A stretch of DNA of 64,000 nucleotides from Cannabis sativa (Eukaryota; Streptophyta; Magnoliopsida; Rosales; Cannabaceae), in the NCBI RefSeq assembly GCF_029168945.1, contig NC_083603.1:18972001-19036000 (forward strand). Reading direction: 5' to 3'. Positions 1 through 10,217 of this stretch are shown piece by piece. The position numbers and the translations under genes were made by a program. Numbering within the stretch: the stretch's first letter is position 1; each line of letters opens with the position of its first letter. A model generated the notes under the pieces. The model ran no database searches, was not told the DNA's origin, and saw only the letters and a list, made by a program, of their open reading frames with translations.

Positions 1-1284
1 CCAATAGCAGCCTATCTCAACTCTGGGGAACTCCCAGATAACCGAAATGAAGCTCGGAAAATGAGAAGAAAGGCAGCGCGGTACATCATCGTAGACAAAA
101 TCATGTACAGAAGAGGATTCTCAATGCCACTACTCAGGTGCGTCACACCAAATGAAGCTGCACGGCTTCTATATGAAGTTCACGATGGATTCTGTGCAAA
201 TCATGCAGCCGGACAGAGCTTATCAAAGAAAATTCTAAGGCAAGGCTACTTCTGGCAAACAATGATTGAAGATTCGAAACCCTACATAAAGAACTGTGAC
301 GAATACTAGAGATTTTCAAAGATACCAAGAGCTCCGCCCAACGAGCTGGCACAAATGCAAAGTCCGTGGCCCTTTGCCATATGGGGAATTGACCTAATCG
401 GGCAATTACCTAAAGGTAAAGGCGGAGTGCAGTACGCGGTGGTAGCAGTCGACTACTTCACAAAGTGGACTGAAGCTGAACCACTCGCAACTATCACATC
501 AAAGAAGGTTCAAGACTTTATAGTGAAGAACATCATATGCTGGTTTGGACTACCGTACAAAATAGTCTCGGACAACGGCAAACAGTTCGACAATCAATCT
601 TTCACTGATTTCTGCGCGAACCATGGCATCATCAAAAGCTTCTCCGCAGTGGCACATCCACAAGCAAATGGTCAAGTTGAAGCAGTCAACAAGACCCTGA
701 ATGACACACTAAAGAAGAAGCTCAAAGATGCCAAAGGAAATTGGCAGAAAGAACTCCCCGAAGTTCTATGGTCATACCGTACAACGGAAAAAACAGCAAC
801 CGGTCAGACACCATTCTCAATGGCGTACGGTTATGAAGCTATGCTGCCCGTCGAACTCAAACCACCATCCCACAGAAGGTTGACGTACGATCAAGGTACC
901 AATCACATACTCCTTGCAAAATCACTTGATGAAATTGAAGAAAAACGAGCAACTGCAAACTTAAAGTTGGTAGCTCATCAACAAAAAGTAGCTCGGTATT
1001 TCAACAAACAAGTGAAAGCTCAAAAATTTTTTGTGGGAGATATGGTCCTAAGAAGAGTATTCCTAAACACCAAAGACAGCACGTCAGGCGTACTAGGACC
1101 CAACTGGGAAGGACCTTATCAGGTGGTCCAAGTTCTCGACTCCGGAGCATACAAACTTGGTAAGTATGACGAAAAAATGCAACTCATTTTAGTACCACGA
1201 TACTGGAATGGAGAACATTTAAGGAAATACTACCAATGGGTACTCAGGTCGGGTAGACCACTTCAAAGTACTCAGGTCAAATAG
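1..1284 (+). pseudogene. Tat-L pol, integrase region (partial, interrupted by a stop)
   Basis: Frame 1 is open from base 1 apart from a TAG at 307-309. The first part carries the zinc-binding half of integrase (EVHDGFCANH around 174-207, NCDEY around 292-306); the last zinc-ligand cysteine is Tyr here, whereas Tat-R retains Cys. The frame reopens and runs 310-1284 with the catalytic core: Asp in GIDLIG (~385), Asp in SDNGKQF (~570), Glu in NGQVEAVNK (~670), then a GPY/F-like module (GPNWEGPYQVV, ~1095-1130). The protein would insert cDNA into the genome. The usual end of the frame appears to be a TGA after KYYQ, as in Tat-R; here it is TGG, which adds about 20 residues to a stop at 1282-1284. 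With the shared TAG and the lost Cys it is very probably inactive. Confidence 0.9.
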
Positions 1285-1422
1285 ACCATTTCAAAGTACT
1301 CAGGTCGGGTAGACCACATTAAAGTACTATTGAACATTCGATATAAGTGAATGGCCTCTTGGGCGAACTCCGCACAAAGGTTTCAGAAACAAAAGTACTC
1401 AGATTGGGTATACCACTTTAAA
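1240..1422 (+). repeat. 28-bp tandem repeat at the pol 3' end
   Basis: The unit begins GTACTCAGGTCGGGTAGACC. Exact-period copies start at 1240, 1268 and 1296, and a diverged copy lies at 1395-1422. The array overlaps the extended end of the integrase frame. The same repeats occur inverted in Tat-R (about 60180-60207 and 60271-60363). Short tandem repeats between pol and the 3' LTR are common in Tat-clade elements. Confidence 0.85.
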
Positions 1423-1689
1423 GTACAGTTTCTTATTTGTTTTATGTTCATGTTAAGATAAAAAGATCCATTGGATCACTAGCTCTGATGTAAGTTACTA
1501 CGGTAACAAATACATTTTCGATCAATAAAAGAATAAAGATAGTATTTCCAATTCTATTGAGTCAAAAAAATCAGCATGATTATAATTTACCTAGACTGCG
1601 TACAAAAGGTTCGGTCGAACCCAAAACACTGAACAAAAAAGCAATATATTTGCAAAGACAAGTGACCAAGAGTCATACGTCTACTCGGT

Positions 1690-1704
1690 CACTTGGGGGG
1701 CACC
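1690..1704 (+). promoter_or_regulatory. second polypurine-tract-like motif
   Basis: CACTTGGGGGGCACC closely resembles the true PPT just before the LTR (ACTTGGGGGGCAAA at 4890-4903), but no LTR follows it. In Tat-R the matching site reads CACTTAGGGGCCACC (inverted, about 59903-59917). It could be a fossil of an earlier 3' end or a secondary plus-strand primer. Its function is an inference from likeness alone. Confidence 0.4.
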
Positions 1705-1909
1705 TACACCTGTACAAAGCATCTGGTAAACATAAAACAAAAACAATTGCACTGCAATCATAAACAGAGAATGAAATTCATTAAGGATAACAACAACATA
1801 ATGTACCGGGATTAAAAGCTGTCCGGTCAGCCCGTTGTCCGAAAAATGAAAATTAATTCCAAGTTTAAAGACCGCTTGGCCGGTCATGATGTCTTAAAGG
1901 CCTTACGGC

Positions 1910-1936
1910 CATATATAATATATATATATATATAAA
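1910..1936. repeat. AT dinucleotide microsatellite
   Basis: This is an uninterrupted (AT)n-type tract downstream of the antisense gene. A matching tract of different length is present in Tat-R at about 59670-59692. Confidence 0.8.
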
Positions 1937-1962
1937 AACAGGAGGAATAAAAAGATCAATGT

Positions 1963-4293
1963 TCAAACGGCTGGAGTCCCAGGCTCTGGATTTTGTTCTT
2001 CTGAGCCGGCTGGAGCAGGAGGATCTGTTGTTTGAGTATGAGATGTTGGGTTTTATGCCCTAAATAAAACTCATTTAATATAATCAGATTTACTTATTAA
2101 TAAAGATCAGAAATAACATTTTATGTTGCATGGTTCACATGATTTATTTCATGATTATATGTATATAATGTATGAATTCTTTTTTAAGTCCAGAACATAT
2201 GAATTTGTTAAGATTATAGTGTTGTCAGCACAGTGGAATATAATCTTAATTATATGTTCAAAAGTTTATTCCCTAATTTGTCAGAATACTGGATTTAGAC
2301 TGACATGGTATAATCAGCGATAGGTATTCTTACACCTTGGAAAAGTGTTATGTCATTTCCAGGACATTGGCAAAGTTTACCAGTATCGGATGTATGGAGT
2401 ATACATCGGAAAGTACCGATATTGAACTTTGATTAGATATATTAAAATTTACCGTAATATCTATTCAATTCAATATCACCTGTTGATACTAGATCAAATG
2501 ATCTTAATCCTAATATGGTTAGGTTCAATCTCAAGAGTGTTACTCGTGTTCTTTGATTTGTTAGTTAAGCCTACTTTTGGGTTAGGGTGATACGTACATT
2601 TTGGGAACACGGTAATCCAATTGAGTGGGAGCGCTAACATAAATATGGAATCTATAGCTTCTATCTGGCGAATAAAAAGTAAAGGATGATTTCCTTCGAG
2701 CTTAACCAAACGAAGATAAATGGTGGAGATCTCATTTCCCTTAGCTGAAATATCATTTATACAGGGTTAAGTGTTATAAGGAGAAAATACATTGTAGGGT
2801 GTTACAGTAATTTAATTCCTTTACAGTGTAAATCATCTATATAGAGGATCATTGATCACATTAGGGTTATAACAATGGATAACTAATGACGTGTCTATAT
2901 CATGGAACATATAGAGCGTTCTATATGAGTGAGAGTGCAATTCCAAGTTCTAAGTGTGGATTCAATGAGGAATTCATAAATTAGGGAATTTACTTGGTAA
3001 ATTCGGTTCAACTTATTGGAAGCTCGGTTATATAGACCCATGGTCCCCATACTAGTTGAGACCATACTGCTTGTAAGACTCAGTTAATTGATTTTATTAA
3101 TCAATTATAATTCTAAAAGTTAGACTATGTCTACTTTATGAATTCTCACTTAGTAAGGATGAAATCGTAAATAAAAGAGTTTCTAGGTTTAATTATTAAT
3201 TAAGAGACTTTGTATGTCTAATTAATAATTATTTTAAATGACAATATTATTTAATAATCTATTTTAGTTATTAAATAATTAGTTTTTACATTTAAATGAT
3301 CAGAATTGGAAAAATGGCATTTTTGGAGAAATAGAAATAAAACTGAGGAAACTACAAAATCCAAGTGAGGCCCATTTCACCCTATGGCCGGCCACCTCTT
3401 TGCTTGTTTCCCAATTATTATCTTCAATTTTAATTGCCATGTAATTGCTAATCAAAGCGTTGCAATAATAGGAAAGTGGTGGATCACACTAAATAAGGCA
3501 GTTAATCAATTACACAGTAAAAGAGGAAACTGCTTATTTGGAAAGTTGTGCTCTCCATTTTCCCTATATATAGCAGCCCTTGTTCTCTTCTCTTCATGCT
3601 TCAGATCACACGAAATTATGAGAGAAAAAGAGAGAAAAATTTCGAAATCCTTGTGAGATGAGTAGTGCCCACACACATCAAGTGGTACCTCAATCATAGT
3701 ATGTAAGACTATGGAAATTCTGCATCAAAGAAGGAGAAAAGAAGATCTAGGTTCAGATCTTGGTGATGCTCTGCTACAGAAAGGAATCAAGGGCTAGAGA
3801 TCTGAACGGAAGGAGTCATAATATTCTGCTACACCCACTGTAAGGTTTTCTAACTTTATATGTGTTTATTTTCATTGTTTTAGAATTCATATTAGGTTGT
3901 TAATCCAACATACATGATAGTAAATAGATCCTGGTAAAATAATTTCCAACAGGAGAAGCATCAGCAGCCTGGTCAGAAACTTGGCCGAAAGTTGTAGCAG
4001 CCTCTTTCCCACTAATGGCAACTTGGGACGCGTAGTACTCGAGGAACATGTCCTTGGCGTCGCCTAAGTAGTCGAAGTTGGCCTGGGGATTAGCCTTCCA
4101 AAAATCAAAGAAGAGCTCGAGGCCAGCAGTCGCCAAAGCATCTACCTTCTACTTCAAGCGGTTCGCCTCGACCGCCTGAGCGTCCTTATCTTCCTTCAGC
4201 CGAAGATAGACTTGCCGGAGAGAAGTCCTCTCATCCTGAAGACGATCAACCTTAGTAGATAAGGTCTCGATGGTTTCCTCAATAAATACAGAA
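1963..4293 (-). pseudogene. Tat-L antisense gene remnant (C-terminal part), split by a solo LTR
   Basis: Read on the minus strand, coding sequence runs from about 4293 to 3952, is cut by the LTR at 2044-3951, and resumes at 2043 to a TGA at 1963-1965. The first part looks like a coiled coil rich in Glu, Lys, Leu and Arg (KVDRLQDERTSLRQ), followed by an aromatic-rich region (GLELFFDFWKANPQANFDY). The last residues (PEPGTPAV) equal the end of the antisense gene in Tat-R. A TAG at 4149-4151 interrupts the frame. The N-terminal PF04195-like domain seen in Tat-R is missing: homology to the promoter-side region joins directly to coiled-coil sequence near 4285-4295, so an internal deletion is likely. 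The role of this protein family is not established. Confidence 0.75.
2044..3951 (+). mobile_element. Angela-like Copia solo LTR ('D')
   Basis: The LTR begins TGTTGGGTTTTATGCCCTAA and ends AATTTCCAACA, the same ends as the LTRs of elements A and B. It has no internal region or second LTR, so it is a solo LTR made by LTR-LTR recombination. The flanking 5-mers are TGAGA (2039-2043) and GGAGA (3952-3956), a probable target duplication with one change. A TATA-like box CTATATATAG lies at 3564-3573. It interrupts the antisense gene of Tat-L. I assign the Angela/BARE lineage from the LTR start, the 1.9-kb length and the related gag in element C. Confidence 0.88.
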
Positions 4294-4600
4294 TGAAAAA
4301 CAGACGCAATGCAGTTCTAAAGTAAGCCTCACGGCTGAAAGCTAACGCAAGGACATGGAAAAGAAGAGTCACAGAAGTTTCAAACGCTAGGGTTTCCTAC
4401 AATGTTCTTTCTACAGCAAAGATACATTCAAAGGCACAAGCATGCAAAGGAAAAACATAAAGGGAGTCCGGATTCAAGCAAGCCTGAAATCGTCTGAAAG
4501 CTCTTCAGCAACTTTGAAGCCAGAAAATTCTCTCTTTTTGCTCTGAAGTTTGCTTAACAATGAAGGGTGATGAAATGAGGTAATGTGCCAGTACTCCAAG

Positions 4601-4610
4601 TATTTATAGG
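4601..4610 (-). promoter_or_regulatory. TATA box of the Tat-L antisense gene
   Basis: On the minus strand this reads CCTATAAATA, about 300 bp inside the element from the LTR and pointing towards the antisense gene. The same sequence is kept in Tat-R at 39351-39360. It lies outside the LTR, so the antisense gene appears to have its own promoter. Confidence 0.6.
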
Positions 4611-4889
4611 CAAAAGGGTAACTGTACGTAAAGGAACCTTAGACGCCTTGACTTCCCGCCTCGAAAACAAATATGGGAAATCAAAATAATCGACTGCAAC
4701 CGTCAGCCGTGTATAGAGAAATTCGGATTTTCAAAATATTAATTGTCAGAGCATTAATTAGCCAAAAACCGAAGGGACGCCCAGTCAGCTTCACATCGAG
4801 TCTCGAACGGTCATGCTCGACACATGTCCCCTTCCAAGGCAGAGCCAGCTCGGAATAAGTCTATACGCAACCTCGGAGGTCCCGCACAG

Positions 4890-4903
4890 ACTTGGGGGGC
4901 AAA
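4890..4903 (+). promoter_or_regulatory. polypurine tract of Tat-L
   Basis: ACTTGGGGGGCAAA lies immediately before the LTR start TGTTATCCC. This is the plus-strand primer site for reverse transcription and fixes the LTR boundary. Confidence 0.85.
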
Positions 4904-5174
4904 TGTTATCCCAAAATTGGCACTCTGACGTGGAATCACAAGAATGGTGACACGTGGCATCAACTTAGAGCACCTGGTCGGATCAACATGCCAAGCAGGA
5001 TGCCTTGCTGGCATGTCCATGATGGATTACTCAACGAGCCGTGCAGAATGAGCAACACTTAGCGAATTCAGCCAAGCACTTCGTGAGTCACCAGCTCAAT
5101 CCCTATAACTTAGGGATCAACTTGCGTGGATATGGCATACACACGATTCCACTATCGGTGTATACGGCCTCAAT

Positions 5175-5236
5175 CCCACGATCCTAACATTCAGCAATGA
5201 TCCCACGATCCTAGCATTCAGCAATGATCCCACGAT
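5175..5236 (+). repeat. 27-bp tandem duplication inside the Tat-L LTR
   Basis: The unit starts CCCACGATCCTARCATTCAG, with unit starts at 5175, 5202 and 5229 (the last one partial). Tat-R has one unit fewer. Confidence 0.8.
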
Positions 5237-5295
5237 CTTTGTGTTTATGCGCTTTGTAACGAGAGAGGAAACTCTTCCTCCTCAAGTTTCATGCC

Positions 5296-5305
5296 CTATA
5301 AATAG
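5296..5305 (+). promoter_or_regulatory. LTR TATA box (Tat-L)
   Basis: CTATAAATAG lies about 390 bp into the LTR on the sense strand, where a Pol II promoter driving the genomic RNA is expected. The same box is kept in the Tat-R LTR. Confidence 0.7.
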
Positions 5306-5612
5306 TGAGGAAAGTTCACTGGGCAAAATGGGAGAAATCATACGCCGAAACGCTATAAGCTAAGGCTATTTAAGAATTATATATTCAGAGATATTATTGT
5401 AAGAGCTATAAGAAAAGGAATCTTCTTCCTTATTCTTAAGTCAATACAATTAACGAGGATTAGGCTATTACCGAACTGCTTGGGGCTGAACCTCTATAAA
5501 ATTTCTGTGTCTTATTATTATTATTATTTGCTTTATTACGTATTCTTATTACGACATATTGTTTATCGCTTATCAAAAGACTCATTGTCGTTGGCTAAAA
5601 GCGAAGTCAACA

Positions 5613-5948
5613 ACAACAAATATAGATTGTAATACACATACTTATTAGTTTGTTATACATATTTAATCGATATATTATATTATTTATAAATTATATAACA
5701 ATCCCCACTAGATTAAATATTATCTCTTTAGTAATCAATCAAAAATATTATATCAAAATATAACATTTCTCCCACTTTGATTGACTAAATACACACTATT
5801 ATTGAATTCTTACTTAGATGCATTAGGTAAAATATCTTTCCACTTGAATTTTATCTTAGTGTAGTTACCACAAAGTTTGATTAAATTTTGGTTGGCGTAG
5901 CATTGAACCACTATTCCTTTAGTGTCTTAAGCTTTCCCCGAGATCTAT
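5613..5948. other. old AT-rich DNA right of Tat-L
   Basis: The stretch is AT-rich and contains ACAATCCCCACTAG near 5697, which could be the end of a decayed Copia LTR read in reverse. No second end supports that. No gene was seen. Confidence 0.4.
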
Positions 5949-6480
5949 CAATTCTTGGGACACACTTAAGCAAGCATTCTATGATCAATTCTCCCCATCA
6001 AGACACAGACCGATCGAGCCCAACAATTTAGTCTACATCAAGCAGCAAGAAGATGAGCCTCTAAAATATTACTTAGAAAGATTATTAGAGGCAACAACAT
6101 AGACAAAGATACTCAATGAAGATGCTAAGGTCATGGCAATGGGTGCTAGACTAACAATTATGAGTCAATTATGGAAATACATGAAACTTAAATCATTGCA
6201 CACCATTTAAGACTTTTTGGACAAAGTTGACGATTTTATCAAGCTCAAAGAAGCTCTCAAAAAGGTCAGAGGAGTTGATCAACCAAAAACAACCAATTAC
6301 ACTACTTATCTATTGTTTGAGTCTCGAATAAACATTGATGAAGAAAGTGAAGAAGAATAAACACTGAATGCTCCACTAAAACAGACTCCTCTTTTGTTGA
6401 ACTCGAGCAGGGAGATAATTATGACGAGTCCCCTACTATTTCTTGAGATGACATCAAGTTAAAGAGCATTGATGAAAAAT
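5949..6480 (+). pseudogene. decayed gypsy gag fossil (Retrotrans_gag type)
   Basis: One frame from 5949 reads SINSWDTLKQAFYDQFSPSR and then VYIKQQEDEPLKYYLERLLEA. The W-x(n)-F-x-F-S and KQ-x-E-x-E-x-L-x-x-Y-x-x-R-x pattern is typical of the plant Ty3/gypsy gag domain (PF03732). In-frame stops are at about 6099 (TAG), 6207 (TAA) and 6358 (TAA). A later stretch (TLNAPLKQTP, ~6361-6390) also resembles Tat-type gag. It is clearly dead and belongs to an insertion older than its neighbours. No matching RT was found. Confidence 0.65.
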
Positions 6481-8709
6481 ATCCCCCAACTTCCCAAGAT
6501 AACTTGGGATAGGGGCAGTGACGAAGATTCTTCCTCTATTTCCAACAGTGATCAGGAATAGAGAAACAGTAGTGAAGATGTGTCCTATGAGTCTTCTAAA
6601 TATATTGACCTAGAAAGTGACACTAAAGACTCCCAATGAGAGAGGGAGGGACCCTATATCTTTATAGAAGTGTTAGAACCCATGATAAACAAGATTGAGC
6701 CATCTATGACTACCACTTGAATCCAGTGCCGGTACCAACGTACTGGAACATCGAGTGTTTAAGATGATATTACTAATAAAGAAACTTTTTTCCAGTTAAT
6801 TTACTTCACAGTGAGATTCACTTTACCTTGTGCAAGTGAATCACTCTCTTGTTGAGCCGAAAAGATGCAGCAAAGTCATTTGTAAGCTAAGGGGTCCATC
6901 ACCATGTTATGGCCCCTGCACTATTAGTTGAACAGAGCATAGATGTAGTGGGGATCAACTTAGCTTCTTTGATATAATTGTAAACCTACAAGTGTTGTTT
7001 CAATTTTATCCAAATTAGCTAGAGGTGCGGAACCCCCTCAACCTATGTAATTGCATTCAATTTCTAATGAATAAAATCATCAAGTAAAGCTTGTTGGTAC
7101 TGCATTGTTGTTAATCATTAGAGCTCATAGACTTGACGACACTACCAAACATTGAGTAAAGTTTATTAGAGTTGGTCTTGAGGTAACTTTAGTTATTTCT
7201 ATAGTAAGTAAACACTGCCAAGCCACGAATCTCATGAGGAGTGGCTGAATCCTCAACATGTAATAACACCTCAAGATTCATGATCATGAAAGCCTAACGA
7301 GATTTGTTATGGAAGGTGACCAATGAAGGCATTTATTTGATCACTTGGGAGGCACATGTACTTTGGTATATGAGAGCCACATGTTACCCTAGTATACGGG
7401 AGCAAGGAGTATAAGGGAATTCAAAAAAAATTCGCACACCTGAGTTAGTATTTCTATGGTTTCATGAAATGTTGATGTTATCCCCAATAACCAAGTTTCT
7501 CAATCTTGAATTACTAGTGCGAGTGCTGGTAACTTCATTAAGTTGATCAACCAGACATACAAACTATTTGCACACTAGAGTTAAGCACTATTATGAATTG
7601 ATATACAAACACTTCAGGTCACACAAGAATATAATGAATGAGTTTATAAATCTAAAGTGTTAGTGTTCCTCCTAAGATCACAAATATCAAAAAGAAAAGA
7701 AAAGCATCATCAATTATAGAAAACACTCTAGAGGCAGGACGCTGCATCCAACTAGAGACTTTCCAATTGATTGAAGAAAATCTTCTGGCAATGGGGCGCT
7801 ACCCCAATTGTGGTATTTTTCTTAGTGGCTAAACTCTTCCTAAGTATAGTACGTTGTACTTAGCACGAGTTTAATCTAATCTATCTTTTTTTTCCTTCCT
7901 CCCTTGGACTTTTTTCTGTTAAACCTTTAACAAGGTTCTGTGAGTTGAAATTATCAAGCAAGGTTTTTCAACAACCTTTGATTTTGTCCTTATAAAAAAG
8001 ATCTGGCGGGTTTTTTCGCTCTACTCTTTGATAACGATTCATCTGACTTATGATGATAAAGTTAATTGATTCTTATACACCAAATGCATAAACAATAACC
8101 CACTGCACCTCGATAGTGGTCTATCTCGCTAATAGCTGATAGCTTCAACAAACAAACTTCAAAGCTTATCTCCAATCACTAAGAAATTGACGTTGGGGGC
8201 AACAACATAAAAATTAAGGTAGCCTTTAAGCCAGCCATTTAGCTTTTCGCCTGCATGTCTAGTTCCTAACAACATCAGGCATTGATCGCATCTTAGATCA
8301 ACCAAATAATGACCCACTCATTAGTGAGATTTTATAAAGGTGGAAAATGTGATGATTAACGATGAAGCATCATCGAACATCCTATTCATACATGACCCTA
8401 GAAAGAATGGGCTTACCCCTATAAGCATCTAAGGTCATGCAAGTAACTTATGTATGGTTTTAGTAGAGCCGACATCGCTTCCTGTGGTGAAATTAGATTA
8501 CCACTAACAGTCAAAATAACCCCATGGTAGAAAAGCACTCTTGACTACCTTTATAGTGATTGACACCAAATCTCCTCGAAATGTCAACACTCTATAATCT
8601 TCAAGCCATCTCTTCTATCTACCGCCTATTTGTTAAGTTCTCCACAACAGCTGGTATCGACCGTCTCCTTAGCATGCCAATGTTACAACACATCGTTGAC
8701 ATTTGCCAA
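6481..8709. other. unclassified old DNA
   Basis: About 2.2 kb with frequent stops in all frames. I recognised no domain, LTR boundary or structural RNA. It may be decayed internal sequence of the same old gypsy element as the gag fossil, but nothing here shows it. Confidence 0.4.
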
Positions 8710-8850
8710 GAAGACCTCCTCCACTGTGCTAACAACCGAGGGGAAGAATAAGACTTCCTCTACTGTAAAGACAAACGAGGGGATGACGAAGGCCTTTTCC
8801 GCTAAACAAGCGAAGGGATGACAAAGACCTCTATGGTTAAGACCAAGGAA
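8710..8850 (+). repeat. 35-bp minisatellite, left array
   Basis: Degenerate units with the pattern GAYGAYRAAGRCCTCCTCYR recur at a period of about 35 bp (one unit is about 39 bp). The same repeat continues at 18178-18455, on the far side of the SIRE insertion. A short non-repeat stretch at 8851-8978 lies between this array and the SIRE LTR. Confidence 0.7.
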
Positions 8851-8978
8851 TAAATGGAGACTGCACCTGTAATCACTTCTAGGTGCGCCTAAGAAGGGGA
8901 AGATATTACCCCCATCTTAGACATATTAATTAAGGAGTTGGTCTTATTCTCAATTGATCAAAGAAAGGCTAGTGACTT
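8851..8978. other. short unique stretch before the SIRE element, ending in its TSD
   Basis: No gene or repeat was seen. Positions 8974-8978 (GACTT) are the left copy of the SIRE target duplication. Confidence 0.6.
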
Positions 8979-9437
8979 TGTAAAGTCTTTTTTTGGCAAG
9001 TTAGTTGACAAAATAATTTTCCCATTTATGGTAAGATTGGTGTGCATTCATATTCGATTTCTTACCTTATAAATTCGGATTGTAGTTGCCCTTTTCCTTG
9101 TTTGGAAAGTTGCACTTTCAGCTGAACTTTCCTTTGTTGAAAACTTCTCAAAAGAGAAGAAATTCTCTTTTGGAAAGTTGTCTTTTTTAGGGAAACTTTG
9201 TTTATTGCCTTTTCCTTATTAATTTCGATTGTATCTTAATACAATCAGAATATCTAATCTGTTTTTGGCAGGAATCAAGCATTGAAAGAAGATCGGACCC
9301 GATTTTAGTAAGTTTCCCGTTTCTCGGCAGATCTCTTCGTCAGCATCCGAATCTGATGTAGCAGATCGTGTTTCTTTTGGAAAGTTTTTGTACAGCTGCT
9401 AATTCGAACTTGTGGTTGCCTCTTTGGTTTCTATGGT

Positions 9438-9447
9438 CTATAAATAG
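9438..9447 (+). promoter_or_regulatory. SIRE LTR TATA box
   Basis: CTATAAATAG, repeated in the 3' LTR at 17437-17446, at the expected U3/R position. Confidence 0.7.
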
Positions 9448-9631
9448 AGCCTAGAGAGCAACCATTCGAATTACCTCTTCCATTATTCATTTTCTACATT
9501 TATCTTTTGAGAGAAGAGAGTCTTTCTTTGTTTTGTGAGAGCCTAGTTGTTCATCTAGGTTCTAGTTGTTCTATTTCTGTTCTTACTCTATCCTAGAGGT
9601 TGTGAAGAACTACTTTACTGAACAAGAGATT

Positions 9632-9787
9632 GGTCTTCGGGAGAAGACTTGATAAAGCCTTACTTCGGGAGGAAGTAAGCACTTGGTCTTCGGGAGAAGA
9701 CTTGTTGAAGCCTTACTTCGGGAGGAAGTAAGCACTTGGTCTTCGGGAGAAGACTTATTGAAGCCTTACTTCGGGAGGAAGTAAGCA
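9632..9787 (+). repeat. 53-bp tandem repeat (3 copies) in the SIRE LTR
   Basis: The unit begins GGTCTTCGGGAGAAGACTTG, with starts at 9632, 9685 and 9738. Each unit itself contains two related inverted GAAG/CTTC-rich segments. The same array is in the 3' LTR at about 17631-17786. Confidence 0.9.
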
Positions 9788-10161
9788 CTCACACTTCAAA
9801 GACGAAGGGAGTTCGGGCTTGAAGGTGTTTCAAGAAGTCAGATTCATAAAGTGGATTACAAAGGATTGCGGTAATACTTTAGAGGGAGTCTAAACTTGTT
9901 TAAGTCAATTGTCTTTGTAATTTTGATACTTTATTAATTGATTTCATTCTCTGGGCGTGGCCCCGTGGACTAGGAGTGTTCGGGAGAACACTGATACCAC
10001 GTATAAATCTCTTGTGTCAAGTTATTTATTTTTCTGCAAATATTTTATATTCTGCCTATTCAGTTCTGCTGTAGCAGAATTACTTTCTGCTGCTACAAAC
10101 GCGTATAGTTTTTATATTTTCGTATATACAACTGACATTTGCAAAAACACGGTTTTTCAAT

Positions 10162-10173
10162 TGGTATCAGAGC
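10162..10173 (+). promoter_or_regulatory. SIRE primer-binding site (initiator Met tRNA)
   Basis: TGGTATCAGAGC, two bases after the LTR end, is complementary to the 3' end of plant initiator Met tRNA, the usual primer for plant Copia elements. Confidence 0.9.
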
Positions 10174-10217
10174 GGGACACTAAACTCTTAGTGTGGTCGT
10201 ATAACGTTTTTGTTAGA

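Larger units (their letters stand above)
1285..1962 (+). other. Tat-L noncoding spacer between pol and the antisense gene
   Basis: This stretch separates the converging pol and antisense genes. It holds the end of the 28-bp array, a G-rich PPT-like motif at 1690-1704 and an AT dinucleotide run at about 1910-1936. It probably contains the 3' ends of both transcripts. No convincing coding frame was seen. The inverted counterpart is 59646-60362. Confidence 0.7.
4294..4903. other. Tat-L antisense-gene promoter and leader region, ending in the PPT
   Basis: This noncoding region is homologous in inverted orientation to 39058-39700 of Tat-R. It carries the antisense TATA box at 4601-4610. Relative to Tat-R it lacks about 25 bp, including the proposed 5' splice site of the leader intron. 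It ends with the PPT at 4890-4903. Confidence 0.65.
1..5612 (+). mobile_element. Tat-L: 3' part of a Ty3/gypsy Tat-lineage LTR retrotransposon
   Basis: The element enters from the left edge. In order on the + strand it shows integrase, a noncoding stretch with 28-bp repeats, a remnant of a gene in antisense, a polypurine tract and a 3' LTR starting TGTTATC and ending GTCAACA. The 5' LTR, gag, RT and RNase H lie outside the window. A near-identical copy in inverted orientation (Tat-R, 38378-64000) shows more of pol, including two successive RNase H domains, which places the family in the Tat clade. An antisense gene between pol and the 3' LTR is known from some Tat-clade elements (for example Grande and Retand). 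It is broken by stops, a deletion in the antisense gene and a solo LTR at 2044-3951. The outer target duplication cannot be checked because only one end is visible. Confidence 0.9.
4904..5612 (+). repeat. Tat-L 3' LTR (709 bp)
   Basis: The LTR starts TGTTATCCCAAAATTGG and ends GCGAAGTCAACA, with terminal TGTT/AACA. It has a TATA box at 5296-5305 and is homologous over its full length to the Tat-R LTR (680 bp, 38378-39057, inverted). Most of the length difference is one extra 27-bp repeat unit at 5175-5231. Confidence 0.88.
8979..10159 (+). repeat. SIRE 5' LTR (1181 bp)
   Basis: It starts TGTAAAGTC and ends GGTTTTTCA, directly before the PBS. It contains the TATA box at 9438-9447 and a 53-bp triple repeat at 9632-9787. 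It matches the 3' LTR closely except near 10050-10110. Confidence 0.95.

Noticed and set aside
2494..2709. A 71-codon frame antisense in Angela-like LTRs (also at 42433-42648 and 48284-48499)
   Set aside because: It recurs because the LTRs are recent copies. It is not kept as one frame in the element B LTRs and has no recognisable domain.
4811..5020. A 69-codon frame across the PPT and LTR start of Tat-L, repeated at 38941-39150 in Tat-R
   Set aside because: It overlaps the PPT and LTR edge, whose conservation explains the open frame; no domain or start context supports a gene.
5613..5710. End of another Copia LTR (ACAATCCCCACTAG)
   Set aside because: Only a PPT-like word and an AT-rich flank; no partner LTR, PBS or target duplication.
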